From Gammaproteobacteria bacterium (lineage in GTDB: Bacteria; Pseudomonadota; Gammaproteobacteria; Pseudomonadales; Azotimanducaceae), in NCBI GenBank assembly GCA_009840305.1, contig VXNY01000024.1:496001-560000 (forward strand): 64,000 nucleotides of DNA, read 5' to 3'. Shown in pieces: positions 51,386 through 62,000 of this stretch. Within the stretch, counting starts at the first letter, position 1; every line of letters starts with the position of its first letter. Made by a program: the position numbers and the translations under genes. Below the pieces are notes generated by a model. The model was not told the origin of the DNA and did no database searches. It saw only the letters and a program-made list of their open reading frames with translations.

Positions 51386-51709
51386 TCTCAAAATTGACAT
51401 GGGTTTGTTTTTGGATACCCGAAACGAACTAAATCACAAGTTAAGAATAAAATTTTCCGGCTAATGCTAGAAGCAGTAGTAGGACTTCCAGTAAGGTAAA
51501 CTCGACTGAACGAAATTTGAGATCCTTACGCAACAATTGTTTTGCATTCAACTATGTGTTGTTTTTCTTTGTGATTTTGTCAAAACCCAATGCTTCCTTG
51601 AAAAACTTGGTCGCTCAGTTCAACAGCATGGCATGTTCCGACCAAATAGTTGATTTCAGACCTATATTTATTCGGACGTAGAAACCCAGACGAGGAGTGC
51701 TGCTCAGCC
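51386..51709. other. Intergenic region before the nitroreductase gene, 324 bp
   Basis: No coding frame other than a short unlikely extension of the nitroreductase (in frame from 51650). No strong terminator follows pntB. The region probably holds the promoter for the nitroreductase-cox genes, but no box pair could be assigned. Confidence 0.35.
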
Positions 51710-52372
51710 ATGGAACTTTTTGATGTGATGCGAACCACTTTTGCAGCGCGGCAGTTTACAGAGGACGAAGTTTCTGACGAAACGCTTCAACGTATCCTAG
51801 ACAATGCGAGATTTGCTCCAAGTGGAGGGAATCGTCAAGGTTGGCGAGTAGTAGTAGTGCGCGATCAAGACAAGCGTCAGAAGTTGATTCCCTTGCTTGA
51901 ACCGGTGATTCGTAAATATCGAGCTCAAGTCGCCGCCGGAGAAAGTCCCTTTAACACAGTGGTACCCACTAAAGTTTCAGACACAGATGTTTCGAAAACT
52001 GAACTACCAGCAGGATACTCTGATCCTTATCTCAAGTCTCCGATATTACTATTGATCTTCGTCGATTTGTCAGTCGTCGCGTCAATGGACTCTGCGCTCC
52101 AAAGAGTTGGAGTTGTTTCGGGTGCGTCGATCTACCCATTCGCGTGGAACATTTTGCTAGCCGCGCGCAATGAGGGTCTCGGCGGTACGCTCACCACATT
52201 CGCCGCAGTCCAAGAGCCGGCGATGAAGGAGCTATTTGATGTGCCTGATAAATATGCTCTAGCTGCCGTACTGCCCATTGGGAGACCTGTGAAACAACTT
52301 ACGAAACTACGTCGCAGTCCGATCTCGCACTTTACTACGATCGACTCGTTCGACGGAGAACCTTTCGGTTAA
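51710..52372 (+). CDS. Nitroreductase family flavoprotein
   Basis: A 220-residue FMN-dependent oxidoreductase from the ATG at 51710, preceded by GAGGAG; an in-frame start at 51650 adds 20 residues unlike the family. Family marks are FDVMRTTFAARQF with its flavin-contacting Arg, ARFAPSGGNRQGWRVVVV, and GLGGTLTTFAA. Members reduce nitro groups, quinones or enones with NAD(P)H; the true substrate is unknown. It lies 33 bp before coxG on the same strand and may be part of the same transcript. Confidence 0.85.
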   Translation: MELFDVMRTTFAARQFTEDEVSDETLQRILDNARFAPSGGNRQGWRVVVVRDQDKRQKLIPLLEPVIRKYRAQVAAGESPFNTVVPTKVSDTDVSKTELPAGYSDPYLKSPILLLIFVDLSVVASMDSALQRVGVVSGASIYPFAWNILLAARNEGLGGTLTTFAAVQEPAMKELFDVPDKYALAAVLPIGRPVKQLTKLRRSPISHFTTIDSFDGEPFG

Positions 52373-52405
52373 CTTGAACCCACAAAAGAATATCCTTAGA
52401 CCGTT

Positions 52406-52858
52406 TTGAAATTTTCAGGCGAACATGTGATTCCAGCTACACGAGAAGAAGTCTGGGTGGCACTTAGAAATCCAGAGATTCTGCAAGAGTGCATCGACGG
52501 ATGTGAGGAAATGACAGCTTTGGATGCGAACGAATACGAAGCATTCGTGAGGGTCAGACTCGGTCCTGTACGAGCGAAATTTCGGTCAATTATTCGCATG
52601 CTAAATGTAGTAGCACCCGAGAGCTATACGCTGGCGGTCAACGCCCGTGGCGGCAACGCAGGCTTTGGTATTGGGCAAGCACACGTTTCCTTGATGCCCA
52701 ACGATTCTGGGACTACGCTAAGCTACGAAGTGACTGGTACTGTGAGTGGAAAATTGGCGCAACTCGGTTCGCGATTGTTTCTGAGCGCAGCAAATAAGAT
52801 GGCATCGTCGTTCTTCACTAAATTTTGCGCTCGATGGGACACGACACAGTCAGTTTAA
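52406..52858 (+). CDS. coxG: CoxG, SRPBCC family protein of the CO dehydrogenase cluster
   Basis: A 150-residue CoxG/SRPBCC domain protein. The opening MKFSGEHVIPATREEVW, DPEILQ-like NPEILQECIDGCEE, and FRSIIRMLNVV are characteristic of CoxG. The family helps to assemble, or recruit to the membrane, the molybdenum hydroxylase encoded next to it. Start is TTG. The hydrophobic C-terminal membrane tail of some CoxG proteins is absent here. It lies 20 bp before coxS. Confidence 0.85.
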   Translation: MKFSGEHVIPATREEVWVALRNPEILQECIDGCEEMTALDANEYEAFVRVRLGPVRAKFRSIIRMLNVVAPESYTLAVNARGGNAGFGIGQAHVSLMPNDSGTTLSYEVTGTVSGKLAQLGSRLFLSAANKMASSFFTKFCARWDTTQSV

Positions 52859-52878
52859 AGACAACATAGGAGGGTACA

Positions 52879-53352
52879 TTGGTAGACATCACAATCACGG
52901 TTAATGGGACAGATCATTCGCTGTCGGTTCCAGACAATACATTGCTCTCGGACTTACTGAGAGAGAACTTACGGCTGACCGGTACGCACATCGGTTGCGA
53001 CACGAGCCAATGTGGGAGTTGTACCGTTGAGTTAAACGGTCGCGCGGTTAAGTCCTGTACGTTACTCGCGGCTCAAGCAAACAATGGGTCGGTTACCTCG
53101 ATTGAAGGGATCGGAACACCTGATGATTTACATCCAATGCAAACCGCTTTTCGGGACAACCATGCGTTGCAGTGTGGTTTTTGCACACCCGGCATGATTA
53201 TGACGGCCATTGAAATGATTAACGCTGCAACAGAACCACTGTCAGCTGAACAAATTCGTGCAGGCTTGGAAGGAAATTACTGTCGTTGCACGGGTTATCA
53301 AAACATCGTGAAAGCGGTTCTTGCTGCTCAATCACAACTCAGGAACGTTTAA
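52879..53352 (+). CDS. coxS: CO dehydrogenase-like small (2Fe-2S) subunit
   Basis: A 157-residue iron-sulfur subunit. C40, C45, C48 and C60 hold the plant-type cluster; C99, C102 (QCGFCTPGM), C135 and C137 (YCRCTGYQ) hold the second. QCGFCTPG is typical of three-subunit enzymes with an FAD subunit, unlike the QCGYCQAG of the other small subunit in this window. Start is TTG with GGAGGG directly upstream. The stop runs directly into the ATG of coxL. It passes electrons from the Mo site to FAD. Confidence 0.92.
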   Translation: MVDITITVNGTDHSLSVPDNTLLSDLLRENLRLTGTHIGCDTSQCGSCTVELNGRAVKSCTLLAAQANNGSVTSIEGIGTPDDLHPMQTAFRDNHALQCGFCTPGMIMTAIEMINAATEPLSAEQIRAGLEGNYCRCTGYQNIVKAVLAAQSQLRNV

Positions 53353-55701
53353 ATGACAACTAAGACTGGTATTGGGGCTTCGGTCCTGCGTAAAGAGGAT
53401 GCTCGATTTATTACTGGTACGGGAGGGTACACCGATGATTTAAGCCTCCCTGGTCAGGTTTATTGTGTTTTCGTTCGTTCGCCACACGCGCGTGCTAGCA
53501 TCAAAAGTGTTGCTACTACCGATGCGGAAAACGCGGAAGGTGTAATAGCGGTGTTCACTGGCGAAGATCTTCGTTCCGATGGGATTGGAGATTTGCCTTG
53601 TGGTTGGATGGTGAAGTCAAAAGATGGATCTGATATGTTGGCACCGTCTCATCCGGCGATCGCGACAACGTGCGTGAATTACGTAGGTGACATCTATGCC
53701 ATGGTCATTGCGGAATCCATCGAAGCGGCGAAGAATGGCGCGGAATTGGTTGAAGCCGACTTTGAGATTCTCACTCCTGTGGTAGATGTCGCAACGGCTA
53801 CTACAGCAGACCAGATCCACGGAAATGTACCGCACAATCAGTGTTATGACTGGGAGTTGGGCGATAGGGTGGCGACGGAAACGGCATTTGCAAATGCCGA
53901 ACATGTCACTGCTCTCGACATCATGAACAATCGATTGATACCAAACGCGATCGAGCCTAGAGCCGCACTTGGCAACTATGACCCTGCGTCCGGCTCTTAC
54001 ACCTTATATACGACCTCTCAAAACCCACATCTAGAACGCTTGATTCTCGCCGCCTTTGTTAACGTGGCGCCAGAAGCGAAGCTTCACGTCATTTCTCCTG
54101 ACGTGGGTGGTGGATTCGGATCGAAAATTTTTGTATACGCTGAAGAAACTGCGGTAATTTGGGCTACAGCAAAAGTTGGTCGTCCTATTAAATGGCGAGC
54201 AGAGCGAATTGAATCCTTTCAAGCCGACGCTCATGGTCGAGACCATGTCACCCACGCTGAACTTGCACTATCTGGCGAGGGAGATTTTCTTGGTTTGAGG
54301 GTGAAAACCATCGCAAATATGGGTGCCTATCTTTCGACCTTCGCATCGAGTGTGCCCACTTACCTCTACGGCACGTTGCTGTCTGGACAATACAAGACAC
54401 CAGCTATTCACGTCGAAGTCAAGTCAGTATTCACCAATACTGCCCCCGTTGACGCCTATCGCGGTGCGGGACGACCCGAGGCTACATATGTCGTGGAACG
54501 TCTCGTCGAAACAGCCGCGAGAGAACTCGGAGTCGACCCAGTGGAACTGCGACGTAAGAATTTCATTCAGCCTAGCGATTTTCCATATGCAACTCCAGTA
54601 GCACTTACGTACGACACTGGCGACTACGAAGCCAGTTTAGAGAGAGCTTTAAGTCTCGCAAATTACTCTGAATTTGCTAAGAGACGAAATGCCAGTGAAG
54701 CGAATGGTAGAAAACGCGGTATCGGTTTCTCCTGCTACATCGAGGCGTGTGGACTAGCTCCTTCTCAAGTAGCACTGTCGTTGGGAGCGGGTGTAGGTCT
54801 TTTTGAATCCGCGGAAGTTCGAGTAGATGTAACGGGATCCGTAACGGTTATGACAGGTACTCACAGTCACGGTCAGGGGCACGAGACGACTTTCGCACAA
54901 GTAGTCTCCGACAAACTGGGTATTCCGTTCGAAAACGTGACCGTTGTGCACGGAGACACGAGTAAGTCAGACTACGGTCTTGGGACGTACGGGTCACGAT
55001 CTCTGGCAGTGGGGGGTTCGGCGATCGCAACTGCAACCGACAAAGTGATCGCAAAAGCGAAGAAGATCGCTGCCCATATGTTAAATAGCACCGAGGAACA
55101 GGTTTCGTTTGACGACGGCATCTTTAAGATTCCCGACTCTAACGAATCACTGTCATTTGGCGAAGTCGCATTTTCAGCATATGTGCCTGGAAACTTCCCA
55201 ATCGAGGAATTAGAGCCGGGACTATCAGAAAAAGCGTTTTATGATCCGGCGAATTTCACCTATCCAGCAGGCACGCATATTTGCGAGGTCGAAGTAGATC
55301 CCGGTACTGGGGCTACCAAGATAGTGTCTTTTATCGCGGTTGATGATTTTGGTACCGTTATTAACCCAATGATCGTCGAGGGACAAGTTCAAGGTGGGAT
55401 TACCCAAGGTATTGGACAAGCCATGTTTGAACATGGTGTATACGACGCCGATGGACAACTACTAACCGGATCCTACATGGACTATACGATGCCGCGCGCC
55501 GATGATGTGCCTGATTTCATTGTTGATACTACTGTTACCCCTTGCACTCATAATCCTTTGGGCGCGAAGGGTTGTGGTGAAGCGGGTGCTATCGGTGCAA
55601 CTGCCGCGGTGATGAACGCCATCACAAATGCCTTAGATATAAAAGAACTCGCGATGCCAGCTACTGCAGAAACGGTATGGCGAGCAATGACAGGAGACTA
55701 A
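53353..55701 (+). CDS. coxL: CO dehydrogenase-like large subunit, form II
   Basis: A 782-residue molybdopterin subunit. The active-site loop reads AYRGAGR at residues 368-374, the mark of form II (BMS) enzymes; form I CO dehydrogenases have AYxCSFR with the Cys that binds copper. No signal peptide, so cytoplasmic. Other marks are [38 protein letters not shown] and the final [10 protein letters not shown] with the catalytic Glu. Whether form II enzymes oxidise CO in vivo is disputed; other small aldehydes or N-heterocycles are possible. The gene order S-L-M is that reported for form II clusters. Confidence 0.9.
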   Translation: MTTKTGIGASVLRKEDARFITGTGGYTDDLSLPGQVYCVFVRSPHARASIKSVATTDAENAEGVIAVFTGEDLRSDGIGDLPCGWMVKSKDGSDMLAPSHPAIATTCVNYVGDIYAMVIAESIEAAKNGAELVEADFEILTPVVDVATATTADQIHGNVPHNQCYDWELGDRVATETAFANAEHVTALDIMNNRLIPNAIEPRAALGNYDPASGSYTLYTTSQNPHLERLILAAFVNVAPEAKLHVISPDVGGGFGSKIFVYAEETAVIWATAKVGRPIKWRAERIESFQADAHGRDHVTHAELALSGEGDFLGLRVKTIANMGAYLSTFASSVPTYLYGTLLSGQYKTPAIHVEVKSVFTNTAPVDAYRGAGRPEATYVVERLVETAARELGVDPVELRRKNFIQPSDFPYATPVALTYDTGDYEASLERALSLANYSEFAKRRNASEANGRKRGIGFSCYIEACGLAPSQVALSLGAGVGLFESAEVRVDVTGSVTVMTGTHSHGQGHETTFAQVVSDKLGIPFENVTVVHGDTSKSDYGLGTYGSRSLAVGGSAIATATDKVIAKAKKIAAHMLNSTEEQVSFDDGIFKIPDSNESLSFGEVAFSAYVPGNFPIEELEPGLSEKAFYDPANFTYPAGTHICEVEVDPGTGATKIVSFIAVDDFGTVINPMIVEGQVQGGITQGIGQAMFEHGVYDADGQLLTGSYMDYTMPRADDVPDFIVDTTVTPCTHNPLGAKGCGEAGAIGATAAVMNAITNALDIKELAMPATAETVWRAMTGD

Positions 55702-55702
55702 G

Positions 55703-56485
55703 ATGTATTCATTTAATTATCACTGTGTTAGTTCCACGGAAGAAGCGAGTGCGTTGTTTGACTCTTGCGACTCTGCTGTATATCTTTCGGGTGGAATGAC
55801 GCTCATCCCAACCTTAAAGCAACGACTCGACTATCCCACGGATGTAATTGATTTACGCGCGATCAATGATCTACAAGGAATCGTCAAAGAGAACGGATCC
55901 ATCAGAGTGGGTAGTCGGACGTGTCATGCGGACGTGGCAAGTAACCAACATTTACAAGCACTTGCTGACTTAGCTGGCGGTATTGGAGATCTACAGGTGC
56001 GCAATTGCGGCACGATTGGAGGTTCTATCGCTAACAACGATCCTGCTGCGGATTATCCCGCTGCGTTACTCGGTCTAGGTGCTACAGTACATACCAATAA
56101 TCGCGACATCAGTGCCGACGATTTCTTCGTAGATCTCTTCGAGACTGCGCTCGACATGGGTGAGATAGTCACTGCTGTGTCGTTCCCGACACCACAACGA
56201 GCAGCATACATGAAATTTCCCAATCCTGCCTCGCGATATGCTATCGTTGGTGTGTTCGTCGCTGACTTACAGACGGGTGTTCGAGTAGCGGTTACCGGTG
56301 CTGGTTCGTGTGTATTTCGAGCGACAGCCATCGAAGAAGCACTGCAACGAGACTTTCGACCTGCTGCAGTTGAAGGGGTCTCAGTGGATCATGCAAGCTT
56401 CAATGCCGATATTCACGCCTCGCAGGAGTTTCGCGGTCATCTAGTAACTGAAATGGCCAAACGAGCTGTTGCACAGATTGCCTAG
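55703..56485 (+). CDS. coxM: CO dehydrogenase-like medium FAD-binding subunit
   Basis: A 260-residue flavin subunit of the molybdenum hydroxylase. The FAD-contacting motif YLSGGMTLIPTLKQRL (family AGGxSLxP) lies near residues 28-43, and the second motif NCGTIGGSIANNDPAADYPAAL near residues 97-118. It passes electrons from the clusters to quinone or another acceptor. It starts one base after the coxL stop. No coxD, coxE or coxF maturation genes follow; tRNA-Gly comes next. Confidence 0.92.
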   Translation: MYSFNYHCVSSTEEASALFDSCDSAVYLSGGMTLIPTLKQRLDYPTDVIDLRAINDLQGIVKENGSIRVGSRTCHADVASNQHLQALADLAGGIGDLQVRNCGTIGGSIANNDPAADYPAALLGLGATVHTNNRDISADDFFVDLFETALDMGEIVTAVSFPTPQRAAYMKFPNPASRYAIVGVFVADLQTGVRVAVTGAGSCVFRATAIEEALQRDFRPAAVEGVSVDHASFNADIHASQEFRGHLVTEMAKRAVAQIA

Positions 56486-56557
56486 TTTGGAAGGAGACTG
56501 TATCGAAAACCGCGTGTTAAGCCACTTGAAGTTAGTACAACCGCACGCGCAGTCGAC

Positions 56558-56632
56558 GCGGGTGTCGTATAACGGTCATTACCCCAGCTTCCCAAGCTGG
56601 AGACGAGGGTTCGACTCCCTTCACCCGCTCCA
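56558..56632 (+). tRNA. tRNA-Gly(CCC)
   Basis: Cloverleaf with acceptor stem GCGGGTG (56558-56564) paired to CACCCGC (56622-56628), discriminator T and an encoded CCA (56630-56632). The anticodon stem CCAGC/GCTGG encloses TTCCCAA, giving anticodon CCC at 56591-56593. The T arm GAGGG-TTCGACT-CCCTT is regular. It reads GGG codons. It lies 72 bp after coxM and 8 bp from the end of the convergent alcohol dehydrogenase gene. Confidence 0.95.
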
Positions 56633-56640
56633 ACCGTTAC

Positions 56641-57723
56641 TCACTCAAACATAATCACGTTTCTGGTCACTGCCCCGGTCTGGAACTGTGTGAAACAATC
56701 GTTAATGCGTTCGAGCTTGACATGACCAGAGATCAAATCGTCGAGGTTCAACTTACCGTTGAGATAGAACTCCACTAGTCTCGGCATGTCGACCCGAAAT
56801 CTGTTTGAGCCCATTAGAGATCCCTGCAGTTTCTTTTCTTGCATCAAATCTATTCCATGAATTGAGATCATGATTCCTTCAGGAATCAAGCCAATGACCG
56901 TTGCACACCCTCCGGGTCGAAGCATATTCCAAGCTTGTTCCGTTGTGGATTTAAGACCAATCGCCTCAAACGAGTAATGGACACCTTCGGTAGTCAGCCT
57001 ACGAACTTCTTCTACCGGATCTGTGTTAGAAGCATTAATCGTGTCAGTTGCGCCAAACTTCTTAGCAAGCTCCAACTTGTTCTCAACCTTGTCGATTGCG
57101 ATAATCCGTCGCGCGCCGACTAATGCTGCACCATTGATACAAGAGAGACCGACGCCACCACAACCAATCACTGCAACAGACGAACCAAATTCGACGGCGG
57201 CGGTGTGCACGACGGCGCCTACTCCAGTGGTAACGGCACAGCCTATCAATGCGGCGCGATCAAATGGCATGTCTGGCCGAATCTTTACGAGTGCATGTTC
57301 GTGGACCAGCATGTACTCGGCAAACGCCGAGACATTTAGAAACTGATGAATTTTGTTACTCCCTTGGAATAGGCGAGGCTCTTGATTTTTATCTCGTTCT
57401 AGTGTCGATGCCGAACACCGAACTAAGTGTCCGGTTAAGCAGTGCTCACAATGCCCACAGAACGCGGATAGACATGTGATTACATGATCTCCAGGTTGTA
57501 CATACACTACATCCTTGCCAACTGATTCAACCACACCTGCGGCTTCGTGTCCTAAAACCGTCGGTAAATCATAGGGAAATGATCCTTGTTGAAAGTGTAA
57601 ATCAGAATGACAAATCCCGGCTGCGACCGTTCGGATTAAAACCTCTCGAGCAGCGGGTTCGCTAATGTCAACTTCTTCGATTGTTAAGGGCGCGTTAACT
57701 TCTCTTAATACTGCGGCGCGCAT
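56641..57723 (-). CDS. Zinc-dependent alcohol dehydrogenase
   Basis: A 360-residue medium-chain dehydrogenase from ATG 57723; the open frame continues to 57804 but overlaps the upstream gene and does not match the family. Catalytic zinc ligands C38 (GICHSD) and H59 (GHEAAG); structural zinc C89, C92, C95 and C103 (FCGHCEHC). The nucleotide fold is VIGCGGVGLSCINGA followed by IAIDKVENK with the Asp that prefers NAD. The overall pattern resembles class III and related acyl or aldehyde-handling dehydrogenases, but the substrate is open. It starts 8 bp after the AlkB stop and closes the minus-strand operon. Confidence 0.9.
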   Translation of the reverse strand: MRAAVLREVNAPLTIEEVDISEPAAREVLIRTVAAGICHSDLHFQQGSFPYDLPTVLGHEAAGVVESVGKDVVYVQPGDHVITCLSAFCGHCEHCLTGHLVRCSASTLERDKNQEPRLFQGSNKIHQFLNVSAFAEYMLVHEHALVKIRPDMPFDRAALIGCAVTTGVGAVVHTAAVEFGSSVAVIGCGGVGLSCINGAALVGARRIIAIDKVENKLELAKKFGATDTINASNTDPVEEVRRLTTEGVHYSFEAIGLKSTTEQAWNMLRPGGCATVIGLIPEGIMISIHGIDLMQEKKLQGSLMGSNRFRVDMPRLVEFYLNGKLNLDDLISGHVKLERINDCFTQFQTGAVTRNVIMFE

Positions 57724-57731
57724 AGATCTTA

Positions 57732-58385
57732 TCAAAGTACGCGAAACGAAAAATTTATCCTCGGTTCGGTAATACTTCGGCGTTTCGGTAGTTCGTGCAA
57801 CCAATACTCTTGTAGTGGCGGATACATCATCAATAACGAACCGTGCTCGAGGGAGATTGCGAGACGCTGGTCCTTGTTATATCTGTGGCGAAATCGCAGC
57901 TCGCGTTCAGCTCCGACACTTAGCGAAGCGATAGTGACATCTGGTCCAAGTTCAGGTTCGTCATCAGCATGCCAGCCCATACTTTGGGTACCATCCTGAT
58001 AGAGATTCACCAACATTGAATTAAAGTTGATTCCAGTCCTTCTCATGACTTCAACTAACAGGTCTCTGACAAAATCCGGCATCTCTTGAGGTTGGTGTGC
58101 TACACCCGAATACTTGTATGAAGCACTGACGCTCGAAAACCAAGCCGATAGACGCGGAACAGGCATCGACTTTCCGAAAAGTTTTATGTGATCTTGAGCC
58201 CAAGCTATTTCAGCAAGGGACCGTGCTAACAGTTGATCGCTGACTGCTGGCGACAAGAAGCCCGGTAAATACATAACGACTCCGTCTTTTTGAATGACTG
58301 GAGTCGCTAGCCCGTTAGATTCTGAGGTTACCGTGTGATCGGATCGCAGAGCCCTAGACACTGAGTAGCTTTTCTCGTCGCTCAC
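57732..58385 (-). CDS. AlkB-like Fe(II)/2-oxoglutarate dioxygenase
   Basis: A 217-residue nucleic-acid demethylase-like protein that would reverse 1-methyladenine and 3-methylcytosine by oxidation. Iron ligands H139 and D141 (GWHADDE) and H197 (WLHELPK); 2-oxoglutarate binding by R209 and R215 in [25 protein letters not shown] and the PRLSAWF segment are closer to the human ALKBH2/3 type than to E. coli AlkB. The frame overlaps the permease gene by 32 bases from the GTG at 58385; GTG at 58361 is an alternative. Cotranscription with an export system is unusual for a repair gene. Confidence 0.9.
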
Positions 58386-59088
58386 CGCGCATATAAGCTA
58401 AACAGATAAGACCCAGAATGACGAGAAAATAGCCAATTCGGTTTTGAATTGTTAAAGAAAGCAAGTTCACAGACTCATCCACATTCGTCGCATATGGGTT
58501 AAAGAACGGAAGGAATTTTTTCATGTTTTCTTCACCTGGTCCCTGTAACATGAGCATGCTAACAAAGAACACAAGTGCAGCAATGATCGCGCCGGAAACC
58601 TCACTGCGAAACAGTGCCGAAAATCCCATGGACAGCACCATGAAAAACACTGAGGCCAGAAATGCACCCAACATTGCTTCGATAGGAAAATGGGTAAAGT
58701 AAAACCAGGTGTACAAAGCTAGAGCTATTTCAGTGATCACTACCATTGCAATCGCTGCGAGCAACTTGATCGTCCAAACGCGATTCGCGCCACCTGGAAC
58801 CGTGTAGATGATCTCAATCGTCCGAGAATTAATTTCCCCGGCGATGATTCTCAGTCCAAGTATGCTACCCAATATTGCTAACGGTATACCCAGCATTCGA
58901 TTTTGAACATCCGATACCGTTATCGAATTGATAATGTTGATCTTATCGTGTTCGAGAAATGTATGTACCGACAACCAACCGACGACAAGCACCAGCGGCC
59001 AAATCCAAAAAAAGTGTCCGGCAATCGCAACCATCGCAAGTCGTATCAACTCGAACCATTGCGAGACTTTTGCCCAAACGTTTTTCAC
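58354..59088 (-). CDS. ABC-2 type transporter permease
   Basis: A 244-residue membrane protein with six hydrophobic segments. GTG at 59088 forms a GTGA overlap with the stop of the RND-ABC fusion, which fixes the start better than the TTG at 59112. Motifs are [23 protein letters not shown], typical of ABC-2 permeases in which a cytoplasmic segment follows the second helix, and a conserved [15 protein letters not shown]. The cognate ATPase is most likely the C-terminal domain of the fusion protein just upstream. The loop before the last segment ([20 protein letters not shown]) is longer than usual. Substrate unknown. Confidence 0.85.
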
Positions 59089-62000
59089 GACCCTGCCTGT
59101 GCTAGGAGCCAAAGATAACCATCCTCGGGTCGTGGTCCGATGGCTTTCGCGCTCTCACTTGGTGATTCCGCGGCAACGATACGTTGTAGTTTTCCTCCTG
59201 ACGGTGTCGGCGATTCCTCCGCTAGGGTGGCACCCATTGGTAGTTCAAAACTTGCGCCCGGTTCAAGTTCTACCTCCCAAACCTTGTGGATAGCTTTCTG
59301 CGCGAGATCGGTTGGGCTACCGTCAAATCTCAGCCGGCTCTTCGCGATGACCAGCACGCGATCACATGAAATAGCTACATCTTCAACCACGTGAGTCGAA
59401 AATAGCACAATACGTGAAGCTGCTAGTCGCGAGAGCAGATTGCGAAACCGAATTCGTTCTCGTGGGTCCAACCCCACGGTTGGTTCGTCCACGATAATGA
59501 TGGATGGTAACCTCAGCAACGTCCGCGCAACAGCTACTCGTTGTCGCATTCCACCCGAAAGGGAACCAATCTTATCATCTATCTTCTCGCCTAAACCTAC
59601 TTCCTTTAGAAGCGTGCGCACTCGTTCAGCTCGTTCTGCCGGAGGAATTTCGTAAAGTGCGGCGTAGTACGCGAGATACTCCCGCGACGAAAGATTGCGA
59701 GGAAGACCAGCATCTTGCGGCAAGTATCCAACCCAACGCGCAAGTACCTTCCTGATTGGTCCGATCGATACTCCACCATAACGGACGTTACCTCGTGTCG
59801 GGTCTAGTATGCCTGCCAACTGGCGGAGAAGTGTCGTCTTGCCAGCACCATTCGGTCCTAAAATTCCGATCATCCCCTTAGTCGCGGTGAAAGACACAGA
59901 TGACAATGCATGTATTTCTTTACCCGGAAGATCTAACCCTCCGAGTTTTAGTGTCATTCGACGATACCAGGTGCGCGGATACTTTAAGAACCCACGAGTG
60001 ACGCGGGGCGCTAGCTTCCCTGCGGATTGCTGCAGCGCGTTTCGTCGAACCAACTGTCCAAATAGCAGCAACGCGCTGAACAATATCGGCCAAAACCAGT
60101 TGGCTCGCGCGGGTTCATCTTTCAGATAAGCGGGATTGACTATTTCCAAGTAACAGAAACTAAGGATCGCGATCCAAGGAAGCACTATCTTGAGAAAACC
60201 TTCTATACCACCGCGAATATGAGTGCCTTCTGGAGTTACAAATCCTCGAAACTTTCGAATCTCAATACAGATCAAAGACAGGAATGTCGACGCAGCTAAC
60301 CAAAACAACAATTTCCACCCATCAGCGTTATTAATCCACCCTATTGCGCCAAAACCAACTGCCAAAATCAATAGCACCATCGTTCGTTCTAGCGTTTCCG
60401 CCCGGGTAAAGATTGTCCCCCCGGCCTTCAACACTTTAGCGACGAACTCTTTGCGAGAATTCAACGCGCGCCGAATCGCTCCCGGCAATCCATAAATCTT
60501 GCGAAGATAGGTAACAACAAGCTTGGGAGGTCCATCGCGCGCCTCCGGTTCCGGCAATTCGACCCGCCGGAATATCAGCACAATCAAGCCCAAATAAAAA
60601 CTACCGATCAAAACCGAGCAAACGATTTGCCAGAAAAACGCTTTTAGACCGGCAAATTCGACGACAACAAACATTGTCCCAATGGTAAGAGTCATCCAAC
60701 CGATCATGAGCCAAGCTCCTAACCGACCAAAGGTTTCATCAAGGCGTTTTAGAAACACATAACCAACGGGAATAATGATGAGAGTTAGTACCGCGCTGGA
60801 CACTAAGCCGCCCATAACTACTATTGCAAACGGCGGCCAAATCTCGTTTTCGCGACCAGTGGTAATGGCGAGCGGAAATAGGGCTGCAACCGTCGTTGCT
60901 GTGGTCATCAAAACCGGTCGCGTGCGTTCGAGCACGGCTGCGAAAGCTGCTCCGCCGCGCGTAAATCCAGCACGAGAAAATTGTTGCATGCGATCAAGCA
61001 ATAAGATGGAGGGATTAATGCACAAGCCAGCCAATACGAAAAAGCCTAGAAAAGCCATAAACGACAAAGGCGTGCCGGTTACGACCAATCCCCACATCGA
61101 CCCCACTATCACCAGTGGTATCGCAAGAAATATCAACACCGGAACAGCAAGGGATTCAAAGGTAAACGCTAACACCAAAAACAACAATCCCAACACCGGC
61201 AATACTAACTTCTGCGCAAAGCTAAACTGCTCCGCTTCACTTGGGGTATCAACTACATAGCCGGCGGGCAGTGGGATCTGGCGAATGAATTCCTTAACGC
61301 TTTCTTCAATCGCGACACGTTCCGGTCCGCTCTCTGGCACATCGTCGTCCAAGGAATAAATCACCGGCATTTCTCTTCGACCATTTTTGTACGTAATGGT
61401 TGGTGGCGGTGTCCCCTTTCTAATGCTCGCTAGCGCAGTGACAGGAAGGACCCCGTTGGGGGTTTGGACGCGCATTTCCCTAAGTTCTCGTAGCGCGACA
61501 TTTCGATCTCTCGCACTTTCGAGTTCGATGCGTATGGGAATTTCGCGGCCATTTGATAGCGGAAAATCTATTTCCGTAGAAGTTACACCGCGGCCAGACA
61601 GATCAACAAATGACATCGCTTGCTGCAGCGTTAGACCAAACGCATCTAGGGCTCGTCGATTGGGTTCTATCCAAAGTTCTGGAGAGCTTCGCCGTACTGG
61701 AACATCAGTGGAATAGACGCGAGGATGCTCCCGTAGTCGAGTACTAATTTCTTGAGCCACATCATAAAGGAGTTTAGGATCTGGACCCGAGACGACGACT
61801 TCTTTTGGAGTGCCGCGAAAGTAAGAACGTCCGTAGTAACCACCACCAGCCCAATTTCCTGAAAAACCACGATTGACACCAACGATATCGAAAACGTCGG
61901 TCATTGATTTCTCTTGGATGATCTGATTTACAACTCGTCTAAATTCTCGAGCATTAAAGTCGTCAGGACGGTCTTGGATATCAACAAACCGAAGCCAAAG

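Noticed and set aside
56558-56632. tRNA-Gly as an integration site of a mobile element
   Set aside because: No integrase, no partial tRNA repeat and ordinary genes on both sides.
56641-57804. Upstream extension of the alcohol dehydrogenase to 57804
   Set aside because: The extra 27 residues overlap the AlkB gene and do not match the family; ATG at 57723 gives the normal N-terminus.
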